From positions 1 to 64,000 of the forward strand of contig JBEIEP010000014.1 of assembly GCA_040382935.1 (NCBI GenBank): a DNA stretch of 64,000 bases, read 5' to 3'. The notes under the pieces are model-generated. The model was given only the letters and a program-made list of their open reading frames with translations, did not search any database and was not told where the DNA came from. Source of the stretch: JALQUL01 sp040382935. GTDB taxonomy: Bacteria > Pseudomonadota > Gammaproteobacteria > Burkholderiales > Burkholderiaceae_C. Made by a program: the position numbers and the translations under genes. Of this stretch, positions 18,875 through 27,916 are shown piece after piece; positions within the stretch are counted from its first letter, which is position 1; every line of letters begins with the position of its first letter.

Positions 18875-19957
18875 TTATTGGCCAGATGCGGCCGCCATTT
18901 TCTTAAAGAAATCAATGCGCTCTTTGTCGCTGGGGTGGGAGCTAAAGGCAATGCCCAAGGGGTTCTCACGCTCGGTGTCGTCGCCATTTGCTTCGCGGAA
19001 ATGCGTGCTTAAGCGATCAAACAAAACCACCATCGCCGCCGGGGAACGGCCCGTAGCTGTTAACAGATCGGCCGCCACCTGATCGGCCTGACGTTCGGCA
19101 CCGCGTGAATAATCCGCTTGGACCAGCAAGGCTGGAAGGGTTGCCAGTACGGTGCTGAAGTCACCCAATACAAAATCACTCAATAGCGCGATAGCTGCGG
19201 ATTTGTAAACCATTTTCATGCCATGGCGGTGCAACACATGGCCCAGTTCGTGACCCAGAACACCCAACATGGCATCGGGCGCGCCATCTAGCAAGGTCAC
19301 CATTTCGTCCGTCATCACCACAGTGCCTCCCGGCAGGGCAAAGGCGTTGGGGCCAAAACGCATGGACCGAAAGTGCAAGGTGTAGGCGGGCTGCGCAGGT
19401 GTCGTCTGTGCCTGACCCTCTACATGTTTTCGCTGGGCGGCACCGGCCACCTCTTGAAACAGCGCTTGGACTTTGTCACGCTCCGCTTGCGTGATTTTGC
19501 TGGGTGACAACAAGGATTTGTCCAGGTAAGACAGGGTGGACGCACCCACTGCCACGTCCACCGACTCAGGCGTCAATATCACAGCGGCATCTGCCGCCCA
19601 GTCAATACCCCAGCGCCAAATCCCAAGCACCACCAAAACAAAACCGAGAACCGCCGCAATGGTCCATCGCTTAGAAATTTGGGCCTTGGCCACCCAGCCC
19701 GCACGAATACCATTGGACTGCAGCCAAGCCTCCCACTCGGCAACCGATATGCTCTGAAACGCCGCTCCATCGGGAAGGTGGGCGGTGAGTACAGTTTGAC
19801 CCATGTTTTCTGGCCAAGCAATTTGGGCCAGATCGTAGTCCTTCTCGAAACCTTCCCCGCTGACCCTGAGCGAGCCATTTTCAAGGTGCAACCAGGCTGG
19901 TCGCAATTGGGTGCTTTGACCATCTAGGAAATGGATAGCCAAGGGCCCAGTCAACAT
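18875..19957 (-). CDS. M48-family metallopeptidase
   Basis: A 360-residue membrane-linked zinc protease. One hydrophobic helix at about residues 98-115 separates an N-terminal domain from the protease domain. The active site HELGHVLHRH (HExxH) is at about residues 235-244, and the third ligand Glu is probably in RGAERQADQVA. It is of the HtpX/Ste24/LoiP superfamily but not HtpX itself. It directly follows a DUF898 gene (12 bases), and the pair is probably one transcription unit. Confidence 0.86.
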   Translation of the reverse strand: MLTGPLAIHFLDGQSTQLRPAWLHLENGSLRVSGEGFEKDYDLAQIAWPENMGQTVLTAHLPDGAAFQSISVAEWEAWLQSNGIRAGWVAKAQISKRWTIAAVLGFVLVVLGIWRWGIDWAADAAVILTPESVDVAVGASTLSYLDKSLLSPSKITQAERDKVQALFQEVAGAAQRKHVEGQAQTTPAQPAYTLHFRSMRFGPNAFALPGGTVVMTDEMVTLLDGAPDAMLGVLGHELGHVLHRHGMKMVYKSAAIALLSDFVLGDFSTVLATLPALLVQADYSRGAERQADQVAADLLTATGRSPAAMVVLFDRLSTHFREANGDDTERENPLGIAFSSHPSDKERIDFFKKMAAASGQ

Positions 19958-19969
19958 GAAATCACCTCT

Positions 19970-21232
19970 TTAAAACCCGACATCGATGTCAAAAATATCG
20001 GTCACAGCATCACCCACCACATTGGCCTTCAACCGGCCGCCCAGCGCAAGCATTTGATCAAAGTCGAGGGTGGTTTCTAGGGTGACGCTTTCAAGGCGTA
20101 GCTTGGCAATGGCCATTGCGGCATAGGGGCTGTACAAACCCAGTGTCAATACCATTAACAGCCAGTTTTTCATGCGCAAAAGCCACAAACGTTTGCACCG
20201 CAGGTCACTCACGAATCGCAGATGGGGGTGAACAGTGTTGTTCCAAATTACGTTTTGCTTTCTGCTTTGGTAATAGGCCGAAACAAAAGACAGCAAGGCA
20301 ACCACAGAGACCGTAAACAGTAAACCCATCAAAATTGACAACCCAAAAGCGAATTTTGGCATGATAGGGGCAGAGGGGTCTGCCGATAAAGACACCACGA
20401 CGGCAAAAAAAATGAACGGGGCAAACATCAAAACCACGCCCCCAAAATAAACCAATCCCGTTTTGATCTGGTAGCCAACGACGGCTTGCCAACGCCCAAT
20501 AAAGCGAGACTGTAGGCTGCCCCATGCCAGATGGCCTTGCAAGTAAGCGACCATTCGGTAGTTCACCCAAAACCAAACCGCCAGAGAGACCGGTGCCGCC
20601 ACGCTAAGTCCAATCAAATAACGAACTTTTTCAGCCGACGATGCCTGTTCCGTGGGCTCGGATACCAGATCCGCCACAAAAAACAATGCCAGCACCCATG
20701 CCGCCACCCCAATAATCAGCGGCAAGTAACATAGAAAGGCCTGTTTCGCAGAGCCCGTGAACTGAAATTTTAGGCCGCGCCAACTGGTATTGGCCATGTA
20801 AAACCGGCGGGAGGAACGCACCAGCAACGGATAGATCGCTACAAACACCAATATCAGTGACCAGTGGAAAACAGGGGCAAAATTGGCGGACACCGAGTAC
20901 GCGATAAACAAAACAAGTCCAATTAAGTAGCCTCTGAACATGATTTTAGGGTCGCCATGAAACTCAAAAGGCTGGCCTTCCAACATGGTGTTGCTATGAA
21001 AAAACCGCAAACGCTTGGCCTTGGCCCAGGGGTAATAAAACCCCAAAGTCACCAGCGTTAACAGCAGGTTGACGTACCAAATACGAAAGTACAACTTGCC
21101 CTGTCCGGTGAATTGAATCGGGACTTCACGCCATACTGGCGCAACGACAGTCTCCGGGTGCAGTGAGTCGGCCAAACCGTGGGGTACTTCGTTTGAGGAA
21201 TCCGTGTCGGTGTCGTTGGGCGAGTCGTTCAT
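19970..21232 (-). CDS. DUF898-family membrane protein (YjgN type)
   Basis: A 420-residue multi-pass inner-membrane protein. The repeated pattern FRIWYVNLLLTLVTLGFYYPWAKAKRLRFF, FRGYLIGL and the later NWLLMVLTLGLYSPYAAMAIAKL are the hallmark of DUF898/YjgN. About ten hydrophobic helices. Function is unknown; it is found beside an M48 peptidase gene here and, from memory, in other proteobacteria, which suggests they act together on a membrane substrate. Confidence 0.84.
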   Translation of the reverse strand: MNDSPNDTDTDSSNEVPHGLADSLHPETVVAPVWREVPIQFTGQGKLYFRIWYVNLLLTLVTLGFYYPWAKAKRLRFFHSNTMLEGQPFEFHGDPKIMFRGYLIGLVLFIAYSVSANFAPVFHWSLILVFVAIYPLLVRSSRRFYMANTSWRGLKFQFTGSAKQAFLCYLPLIIGVAAWVLALFFVADLVSEPTEQASSAEKVRYLIGLSVAAPVSLAVWFWVNYRMVAYLQGHLAWGSLQSRFIGRWQAVVGYQIKTGLVYFGGVVLMFAPFIFFAVVVSLSADPSAPIMPKFAFGLSILMGLLFTVSVVALLSFVSAYYQSRKQNVIWNNTVHPHLRFVSDLRCKRLWLLRMKNWLLMVLTLGLYSPYAAMAIAKLRLESVTLETTLDFDQMLALGGRLKANVVGDAVTDIFDIDVGF

Positions 21233-21280
21233 AATGACAGTGGGTGTGAAACCTATGGCTGCTAAAGAGTTAGCATTGTG

Positions 21281-21433
21281 TTACACATTCACCCAATGTC
21301 CGCTACCAGCCGATAAAAAAATGGCATCCACGATGCGCATATTGGCAATCGCATCGCCCACTCCATAGGTCAATGTGGCCTTGCCGCGCAGGTCCAAAGG
21401 GATAGCGTTGCCTGTCGCCCTTGCTAGAATCGC
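21281..21433 (-). pseudogene. 3' remnant of a Gfo/Idh/MocA-family oxidoreductase
   Basis: The minus strand reads 50 codons ending in TAA at 21281-21283, including IPLDLRGKATLTYGVGDAI and NMRIVDAIFLSAGSGHW, which match the C-terminus of NAD-dependent Gfo/Idh/MocA oxidoreductases. The frame is closed upstream by TGA at 21434-21436, and no start codon or Rossmann domain remains. The missing 5' part has been replaced by the region upstream of the EamA gene. The reading frame is too short for automatic gene finders but the codons still make clean family sequence, so decay seems recent. Confidence 0.75.
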
Positions 21434-21496
21434 TCACCCCAAATTTACTGGTTTTATGCGCCCACGCTGTCAATTGTCACCCTTTGCGGTTTTGTT

Positions 21497-22333
21497 ATGA
21501 GGGCCGATTTGCTTGCGCTGGCGGCGATTGCCTTGTGGGGTTTGCTGGCCCCGCTGGGCGCGCGCCTGGCGCACGTTCCGCCATTTTTGCTAACCGGCCT
21601 AGGCTTGCTGCTGGGCGGATTGATCTCGCTGCCCCTGGCACGGTTCAATGTCAAGGCATGGAGCGTTCCCTGGCCCACCTTGCTGGTGGGGGTGGCCGGC
21701 CTGTTTGGATTTCATTTTTTGCTGTTTATGGCACTGCGCCACGCGCCTGCGGTTGAGGCCAACTTGATTAACTACCTATGGCCATTGGGCATCGTGGTGA
21801 TGAGCCCGGTTTTTTTGCCCGGTGTCACGCTTCAACGGCGGCACGTGGTGGCCGCGCTCATTGGCTTTGCGGGGGCCATAGTGGCGATTACCGGCCAAGG
21901 TGGCGGGGCTTTTGCACAGGTGCAGTTCCATTCGGGCTACCTCATGGCGCTGGCCTCGGCCTTTGTGTGGGCGAGTTACTCCTTAATGACGCGGCGTCTG
22001 CCCCATTTTTCAACGGTGGCGGTGGGCGGCTTTGCCACAGTCTCGGGCCTGCTCTCGTTGCTGTGCCACGTGGCGCTAGAGCCCGCCGTCACACTTGGCC
22101 TACAAGACGGCCTACTGCTGCTGGTTTTAGGCCTAGGCCCCCTGGGCGGTGCCTTCTATTTATGGGACGCCGCCCTGAAACAAGGCGACCCCCGCCGCAT
22201 TGGCCTGCTGGCCTTTATCACCCCGATTTTGTCCACCCTTTTGTTGCTTCTAAGCACCAACCAGCCACTGCGCTGGAATATTGCCATGGCCGCTGTGCTG
22301 GTGGTGGGGGCGGCGCTGTGGGGCAGGGATTAA
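21497..22333 (+). CDS. EamA/DMT-superfamily transporter
   Basis: A 278-residue drug/metabolite-type exporter with ten membrane helices in two EamA repeats (about 1-130 and 140-278). Features include ALWGLLAPLGARLA in the first helix, RHAPAVEANLINYLWPL in the first repeat and FVWASYSLMTRRL opening the second. Substrate unknown, often amino acids or metabolites. The next gene starts 14 bases downstream with its own AAGGAG, so they may be co-transcribed. Confidence 0.86.
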   Translation: MRADLLALAAIALWGLLAPLGARLAHVPPFLLTGLGLLLGGLISLPLARFNVKAWSVPWPTLLVGVAGLFGFHFLLFMALRHAPAVEANLINYLWPLGIVVMSPVFLPGVTLQRRHVVAALIGFAGAIVAITGQGGGAFAQVQFHSGYLMALASAFVWASYSLMTRRLPHFSTVAVGGFATVSGLLSLLCHVALEPAVTLGLQDGLLLLVLGLGPLGGAFYLWDAALKQGDPRRIGLLAFITPILSTLLLLLSTNQPLRWNIAMAAVLVVGAALWGRD

Positions 22334-22347
22334 CCAAGGAGTCAAAG

Positions 22348-23196
22348 ATGAACAGTCGACGTATTTTTGTGCTTGCGTGGGTCATGGCCATAGCTGCCGC
22401 AATAGGCGGTTGTGCCACCTCGCCTTATGAGGGCGACGGCAAAACCAAAAGCGATGCCATGCTGCAAGCGCAGTTCCAACAAGCAGAACAACAAAGAGCA
22501 GGCCGCACCGAAGGGCAAATCATCTTTGCAGGCTTTGCAATGAACTCAAAGTCCAAAGCGTTTCGTAACGATGTACTGGCGGCTGAAAAGTTTGTAAAAA
22601 ACATAGACCCCAACGCCATCGTGTTCAAGCTGGACAACCCCGCATGGGGGCAGGGCATGGTTTGGCCCTATGCGACGGCCGAGAATATTGTCGCCACAAT
22701 GGGCAAGGTTACGGCACTGGCAAGGCCGCAGGACAAGGTGGTCATTCTGATGTCTACCCACGGCAACGTTGACTTATTGAGCATCAACTTTGATGAGAAA
22801 TACTATCCCCATATTGATAGCAAACTCATGCAACGAATGCTGTTTGGTTTGCGCGGCAAACCCACGCTGTTGATTCTTTCGGCCTGCTATAGCGGTTCAT
22901 TTGTCCAACCGCTTGCAGCGCCTAACCGCATCATATTGACCGCCTCAGCCAAAGACCGCAATTCGTTTGGGTGCAACTTCCACAGTGACAACACCTTTTT
23001 CGTAAGAGCCCTGCTTAACCAGCCCACGGACATAAAAAAAACCTTGGTTCAAATGACGTCTGACGCTCAAAAAGAAGTCGATAGGTTGGAGAAGGCAATG
23101 AAACTTTCGCCCCCCTCCCTACCGCAAGTATCCGTCGGGCCGATGGTTGAAAGCTGGGCCAATCGCCCCTTGGCGGACTGGTTAACGGTGCGCTAG
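22348..23196 (+). CDS. C13-family (caspase-like) cysteine peptidase, lipoprotein
   Basis: A 282-residue predicted lipoprotein: basic start MNSRR, hydrophobic stretch, lipobox with Cys at about residue 21 (IGGCATS). The body resembles peptidase family C13 (legumain/caspase-like fold): the catalytic histidine His138 in MSTHGNVD and cysteine Cys180 in LSACYSGSF have the right spacing and setting. Start at the ATG at 22348 behind AAGGAG; the open frame upstream runs inside the EamA gene in another frame and is not real. It should act in the periplasm on an unknown substrate. Confidence 0.82.
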   Translation: MNSRRIFVLAWVMAIAAAIGGCATSPYEGDGKTKSDAMLQAQFQQAEQQRAGRTEGQIIFAGFAMNSKSKAFRNDVLAAEKFVKNIDPNAIVFKLDNPAWGQGMVWPYATAENIVATMGKVTALARPQDKVVILMSTHGNVDLLSINFDEKYYPHIDSKLMQRMLFGLRGKPTLLILSACYSGSFVQPLAAPNRIILTASAKDRNSFGCNFHSDNTFFVRALLNQPTDIKKTLVQMTSDAQKEVDRLEKAMKLSPPSLPQVSVGPMVESWANRPLADWLTVR

Positions 23197-23199
23197 CCT

Positions 23200-23386
23200 G
23201 CTGCATCTTGCAGAGGCAGTGGCTGGGTGTGCCGTGGTTGGCGTCCCATTTCACTTCTGAAGTGCCCAGCCATTTTTGGGCGTGTAAGCGCAATTGCCCC
23301 ATTTGCTCGGGCGACAAAAAGCTGCTGGCAATTGGCACGTCAGTAGCGCGTTCCAGAAAGTAAAAAGCCCCTGATAAATCAGGGGC
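23200..23386 (-). pseudogene. Possible decayed coding fragment next to tRNA-Arg
   Basis: On the minus strand, after a TAG at 23387-23389, a frame reads protein-like sequence including FYFLERATDVPIASSFL, MGQLRLHAQKWLGTSEV and KWDANHGTPSHCLCKMQQ. Beyond that it runs into the antisense of the C13 gene. No family is recognised. The only in-frame start (GTG at 23338) has no Shine-Dalgarno sequence, and the tRNA terminator lies inside the fragment. It may be a remnant of a gene once next to the tRNA, or chance. Confidence 0.3.
23361..23386 (-). terminator. Intrinsic terminator of tRNA-Arg
   Basis: GCCCCTGA (23367-23374), four-base loop, TCAGGGGC (23379-23386). Read on the minus strand the stem is followed by TTTTTA. 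It begins 11 bases after the CCA end of the tRNA. Confidence 0.88.
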
Positions 23387-23397
23387 CTATATACGTT

Positions 23398-23474
23398 TGG
23401 TGCGGCTGGCAGGAATCGAACCCACGACCCCTTGGTTCGTAGCCAAGTACTCTATCCAGCTGAGCTACAGCCGC
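23398..23474 (-). tRNA. tRNA-Arg (anticodon ACG)
   Basis: A complete 77-base cloverleaf on the minus strand. The acceptor stem GCGGCTG pairs with CAGCCGC, the D arm has GCTCAGCTGGATAGAGT, the anticodon stem-loop CTTGG-CTACGAA-CCAAG gives ACG, and the T arm reads GTGGGTTCGATTCC(T). CCA is encoded. ACG becomes ICG after deamination and reads CGU, CGC and CGA arginine codons. A hairpin terminator follows. Confidence 0.97.
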
Positions 23475-23526
23475 TCTGGGCGCTATTGTAGCCGATTCGC
23501 TTGAGCCAAAATTACCGCCCTGCGAA

Positions 23527-24492
23527 TTACCAACTGGGCTGTGCCTGCTCAAGCGCCTCCACAAACGCGGCGGCCACGTCAAACCCGGTTTGCTGGGTGA
23601 TTTCCTGAAAACCGGTGGGGCTGGTGACGTTGATCTCAGTGAGGTGGTCGCCTATCACGTCTAGGCCTACGAGCATGAGGCCTCGGCTGTAGAGCGTGGG
23701 GCCCAGGGTTTCGGCGATTTCGCGGTCACGCGCGGACAGGGCTTGGGCCACGCCTTTGCCGCCTGCCGCCAAATTGCCACGCACCTCGCCGCCCTGGGGG
23801 ATGCGCGCCAGGCAGTACGGCAGGGGTTTGCCCGCCACCAGCAACACGCGTTTGTCGCCCTCGGCAATTTTGGGTAAAAAACGTTGCACCATCACGGTTT
23901 GCGTGCCCAGGCGGTTCAGGGTTTCGATGATGGAGCCCAGGTTAAGGCCATCGGCGGGCACTCTAAAAATGCCGCTGCCTCCCATGCCGTCCAGGGGCTT
24001 GAGAATGATGTCGTGGTGCTCGGCGTGAAAGGCGCGTATGTCGGCATCTGACCGGGTGACCAGGGTGGGGCCAATCAGGTCTGGGAACTCAAGAATAGAG
24101 AGTTTTTCGGGGTGGTTGCGCAGCGCATCGGCCCTGTTAAACACCTTGGCCCCTTCACGCTCAGCCTGCGAAAGCAGATGGGTGGCGTAAAAGTATTCGC
24201 TGTCAAAAGGGGGGTCTTTGCGCATAAGCACGGCGTCAAAGTCGCGCAGGGCGCGGGGCGCGGCCGCTTCGTTGCCCGGCTCAAGATCACGAAACCACTG
24301 TGGCTGGTCTGGTGTTAGGGCAATGGCCCGCACCTTGGCCATTACCAGTCCGCCTTTTTGCCAGTGCACGTCTTTCATTTCGCAGGCAAAGAGGCTATGG
24401 CCACGCTGCGCTGCTGTGCGCATCATGGCAAAAGTGGTGTCTTTGTAGGTTTTGAAGGACGCCAGCGGATCGGCAATAAATAGTAGGTTCAT
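23527..24492 (-). CDS. gshB: Glutathione synthetase GshB
   Basis: ATP-grasp ligase joining gamma-glutamylcysteine and glycine. The 321-residue product has the N-terminal domain (MNLLFIADPLASFKTYKDTT), MRKDPPFDSEYFYATHLL, the ATP-grasp segment ILKPLDGMGGSGIFR and the C-terminal GLDVIGDHLTEINVTSPTG metal/ATP site. Typical length. Downstream of kup on the same strand; gshA lies beyond kup. Confidence 0.96.
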   Translation of the reverse strand: MNLLFIADPLASFKTYKDTTFAMMRTAAQRGHSLFACEMKDVHWQKGGLVMAKVRAIALTPDQPQWFRDLEPGNEAAAPRALRDFDAVLMRKDPPFDSEYFYATHLLSQAEREGAKVFNRADALRNHPEKLSILEFPDLIGPTLVTRSDADIRAFHAEHHDIILKPLDGMGGSGIFRVPADGLNLGSIIETLNRLGTQTVMVQRFLPKIAEGDKRVLLVAGKPLPYCLARIPQGGEVRGNLAAGGKGVAQALSARDREIAETLGPTLYSRGLMLVGLDVIGDHLTEINVTSPTGFQEITQQTGFDVAAAFVEALEQAQPSW

Positions 24493-24532
24493 GCTTTACT
24501 GTCTTTAAATATGCGCCGGCGCGTTGAGGGAG

Positions 24533-26401
24533 TTAAATTTCAACCTTGCTGCCCATCTCCACCACCGCATTGTTAGGCAACTGCAAAAAGTCGGCCGCAG
24601 CGTTGGCGTTATGGTGCATTTGGGCAAACAATTTTTCACGCCATGGGGCCATGCCGCCGCCCACGGTAGGAACCACCGAATCGCGCGACAAAAAGTAACT
24701 GGTTTGCATGGGGTCGATCGCGCAACCGCGCCCCTTAAGTTGGATCAATGCTTCAGGCACATTGACGTCATTCTTGAATCCGTAATGCAGCGAAATCTGC
24801 CAGCAATGATGTCCCAAAGAGTCTATTTTGATACGCTTATCCATAGTGATCCAAGGAACCTCGTGGGTGCGCACGGTTACAAACAGGTTTTGTTCGTGTA
24901 AAACCTTGTTGTGCTTGAGGTTGTGCAGCAAGGCGCTAGGCACTATGCCTTCTTCGCCCGTTAAGAATACGGCAGTGCCCGCCACTCGGGTCGGAGGGTA
25001 ATCAAACACGCTAGTCAAAAATTCTTTTAAATCCATTGAGTTGGCGCGTTGCGCATGAGCCAACATGGTGCGGCCCTGCTTCCAGGTCATCATCAATACA
25101 AACAAAACCCCACCAATGGCCAACGGGAACCAACCACCTTGTGCAAATTTAAGCAGACTGGAGCCAAAAAAGGCCAAATCAATGACGAGGAACCATCCGG
25201 TGGCACCTAAGCACAGCCACAGGGGGTACTTCCAAGAATAGCGGATTACATAAAAGGTCAGTATCGTGGTGATGAGCATGTCGGCACAGACGGCAATTCC
25301 GTAGGCCGCAGCCAAGTTGGACGACGTGCGAAACAGCGCTACCGCCAGCACAATGGTGACAAACAATCCCCAATTGATCAACGGAATGTAAATTTGACCG
25401 GTTTCTTTTACGCTGGTGTGGATGATGTTGACCCTTGGCAAAAAACCCATTTGTACGACTTGTTTGGTAACGCTAAAGGCCCCTGTGATCAGCGCCTGGG
25501 ATGCGATCACGGTTGCACAAGTTGCCAAAATCACCAGAGGCAGCAATGCCCAGCTTGGTGCCATGAGGTAGAAAGGGTTTTTGACCGCCAAGGGGTTTTC
25601 CAAAAGCAAGGCACCCTGACCAAAGTAATTGAGGGTAAGTGCAGGCATCACGACGGTAAACCAAGCTACGCGAATAGGGCGCTTACCGAAGTGGCCCAAG
25701 TCGGCATAGAGGGCTTCTGCCCCTGTTACGCATAGCACCACTGCGCCAAGGATGATAAAGCTGGTACCCGGTTGCGCAAGCAGAAACTGCAAGGCATAAA
25801 CGGGGTTAACAGCGCTCAGTATGGCGGGGTGTTTAGCGATATGGACAAGGCCAAGCACGGCAATGACAAAAAACCACAGTAAAGTGATAGGGCCAAACAA
25901 CTTGCCGATGGTGCCGGTGCCCTTCTTTTGTGACCAGAAAAGAGCAAAAAGAATGGTCAACGTAAGTGGCATGACCCACGATTTGAACGTGGGGGAGATA
26001 ACTTCCAGACCCTCTACGGCAGATAGAACTGAGATGGCAGGGGTAATAACACCATCCCCATAAAACAAACAGGTGCCGAAAAGTCCGATGGTGAGCAGAA
26101 CTTGGCGCAATTTTGGTTTGTGCTTGACGGCCTGTAAGGCCAGGGCGAGCATGGCGACCAAACCACCCTCGCCATTGTTGTCGGCCCGCAACACTAACGA
26201 AACGTATTTAACCGACACAATGGTGGTCAGCGTCCAGAAAAAAATCGACAAAATGCCGTAGACGTTGGTCTGATTGAAGGGTACGTGCCCTGAGCCAAAC
26301 ACCTCCTTGAGTGCATAAAGGACGCTGGTGCCAATGTCGCCGTACACCACACCAATAGCCGATACACACAGCGCCAGCAAAGAAGATTTCGATTGACTCA
26401 T
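24533..26401 (-). CDS. kup: Low-affinity potassium transporter Kup
   Basis: Proton-coupled K+ uptake protein of the KUP/HAK family, 622 residues. The N-terminus VVYGDIGTSVLYALKEVF is the family signature; about twelve membrane helices follow to residue 430 or so, then a cytoplasmic C-terminal domain. GEGGLVAMLALA and FYGDGVITPAISVLSA are also diagnostic. It lies between gshA and gshB, a position that may give joint expression; glutathione and K+ are linked in electrophile responses of other bacteria, but that is only a suggestion here. Confidence 0.96.
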   Translation of the reverse strand: MSQSKSSLLALCVSAIGVVYGDIGTSVLYALKEVFGSGHVPFNQTNVYGILSIFFWTLTTIVSVKYVSLVLRADNNGEGGLVAMLALALQAVKHKPKLRQVLLTIGLFGTCLFYGDGVITPAISVLSAVEGLEVISPTFKSWVMPLTLTILFALFWSQKKGTGTIGKLFGPITLLWFFVIAVLGLVHIAKHPAILSAVNPVYALQFLLAQPGTSFIILGAVVLCVTGAEALYADLGHFGKRPIRVAWFTVVMPALTLNYFGQGALLLENPLAVKNPFYLMAPSWALLPLVILATCATVIASQALITGAFSVTKQVVQMGFLPRVNIIHTSVKETGQIYIPLINWGLFVTIVLAVALFRTSSNLAAAYGIAVCADMLITTILTFYVIRYSWKYPLWLCLGATGWFLVIDLAFFGSSLLKFAQGGWFPLAIGGVLFVLMMTWKQGRTMLAHAQRANSMDLKEFLTSVFDYPPTRVAGTAVFLTGEEGIVPSALLHNLKHNKVLHEQNLFVTVRTHEVPWITMDKRIKIDSLGHHCWQISLHYGFKNDVNVPEALIQLKGRGCAIDPMQTSYFLSRDSVVPTVGGGMAPWREKLFAQMHHNANAAADFLQLPNNAVVEMGSKVEI

Positions 26402-26509
26402 ACAGGGGCGGCGCGGGTGGTGCGCCTGCGGTTGCGAAGGTGCAGATTGTGCACTGCAACAATACCGCCGTCTAGGGGGTACGCTCTAGCCCGCTAGGGG
26501 TTTGCACAA

Positions 26510-27805
26510 TTAGTCCAGCAGTTGTGCTTCAGGATCGGCCATGGCCAGTTGGTAACTACCGGCTAGCATGGCAAGACGGGCGAGCACGCCCACCATATAG
26601 AAGCGGTTGGGGTCGACCATTTTCCCGTTAGCGCCAATATGCGGCGCAAACGACAAGCCCGGATGGGCTGTGCCGCTGGCAGTTTGTGAGTCTGCGTCAA
26701 GCCCCTGGGGCCAGTCGCGGTAAAAGCCACCCACCACATACCGGTCTAACATGTACACCACGGGCTGTGCGGGTAAGCTGGCTGTTGCGTCTTGGGTATG
26801 TATGCCCTCTTGAAGCAGCCATAAACCTTGGTCAGCCGGGACAGACGCCACCGTGGCCTGTCTGGACATCTCTGCCAAAGGAGCCAAGGTAGCGGGCGCT
26901 TCCAGGTCGCGGGCGTCGGTGACCCGCAATAGACCATCAATGTCCCGCCCCTGATTGGCTTTTACCAGCACAAAGGGTTTGTCGTCGATGCCGTATTCAC
27001 GGTATTTGCGTTTGATTTTTTGCAGCAGGTCTTCAACCTGGGCTGCCAGTTGTTGGCGCGACGCGGCGGTGTCCACTTCTCGCAATGCGGTGGTTTGAAA
27101 CTGCGCACCCAATAGCCATGGGTCTACGCCCAAGAGCTTGGCAAAGCGCTTGGCCAGGTCGTCATACATCTGGCAATGGGTGCTGCGCTGGCGTGCGGCC
27201 CAGGCGGCGTGAAGCGGTGGCAGCAGGTACTGGCCTGACAAGTCCTCCATGATGCCAGGTATCCCTTGGCTCAGGTCGTGGTTAAGCAGCAGGGTACAGG
27301 GGTCAAAGTGTTTGAGTTTGAGGCGCGTGCCCTCGCGCTCGGCGGGCTCTACGGTAAAACGCTGGCCGTCGGGTAGCACGGCATCGCGCGAAGCGGTAAG
27401 GCCTGGGTCAATCGAACCCACACGCACATTAAAGCCCGCCATATGAAAAATGCGCAACAACTGGGCCAAGCTTTGTTGGTAGGCAAGGTCTTGGATGCGG
27501 TGGTCAGGAATCAGCATGAGGTTGCGCGCCTCAGGGCAGATTTTTTCAATCGCCGCCATCGCTCCTTGAACGGCCAAGGGGATCATGTCAGGCCGCAGCT
27601 GGTGCCATTGCCCGGGGTACAGGTCAAGCTCGGCGGGCGCCCGTTTGTAACCCGCGCTGCGCACGTCCACCGCACTGTAAAAGCTGGGGGTGTGCTCCAT
27701 CCATTCGAGACGAAACCAACGCTCAATGGCGGGCATGGAGTCCAACACACGTTGCTCCAGCTCGTCGATGGGGCCGGTCAACACAGCATCTGGGGCATCA
27801 GGCAT
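26510..27805 (-). CDS. gshA: Glutamate-cysteine ligase GshA
   Basis: First enzyme of glutathione synthesis, ATP-dependent. The 431-residue product is of the proteobacterial GshA class distinct from E. coli GshA; segments such as RNLMLIPDHRIQDLAY, FDPCTLLLNHDLSQGIP, KRKYREYGIDDKPFVLVKANQG and YMLDRYVVGGFYR are typical. Same strand as kup and gshB, with about 110 bases before kup. Confidence 0.93.
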   Translation of the reverse strand: MPDAPDAVLTGPIDELEQRVLDSMPAIERWFRLEWMEHTPSFYSAVDVRSAGYKRAPAELDLYPGQWHQLRPDMIPLAVQGAMAAIEKICPEARNLMLIPDHRIQDLAYQQSLAQLLRIFHMAGFNVRVGSIDPGLTASRDAVLPDGQRFTVEPAEREGTRLKLKHFDPCTLLLNHDLSQGIPGIMEDLSGQYLLPPLHAAWAARQRSTHCQMYDDLAKRFAKLLGVDPWLLGAQFQTTALREVDTAASRQQLAAQVEDLLQKIKRKYREYGIDDKPFVLVKANQGRDIDGLLRVTDARDLEAPATLAPLAEMSRQATVASVPADQGLWLLQEGIHTQDATASLPAQPVVYMLDRYVVGGFYRDWPQGLDADSQTASGTAHPGLSFAPHIGANGKMVDPNRFYMVGVLARLAMLAGSYQLAMADPEAQLLD

Positions 27806-27916
27806 GGGCGGTTCTAGGGCAGGCGCGGATCAGGTTGTAAGGGACACAAGTACTTATGTCGGGGCATATCGTGGCGTTGCAAGTGTGGCGCGCCAGAAAA
27901 TCAGCGACATCGGTCA

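Noticed and set aside
21778..22347. N-terminal extension of the C13 gene into the EamA gene
   Set aside because: It is the +1 frame of EamA; the lipoprotein start at 22348 with AAGGAG is far better.
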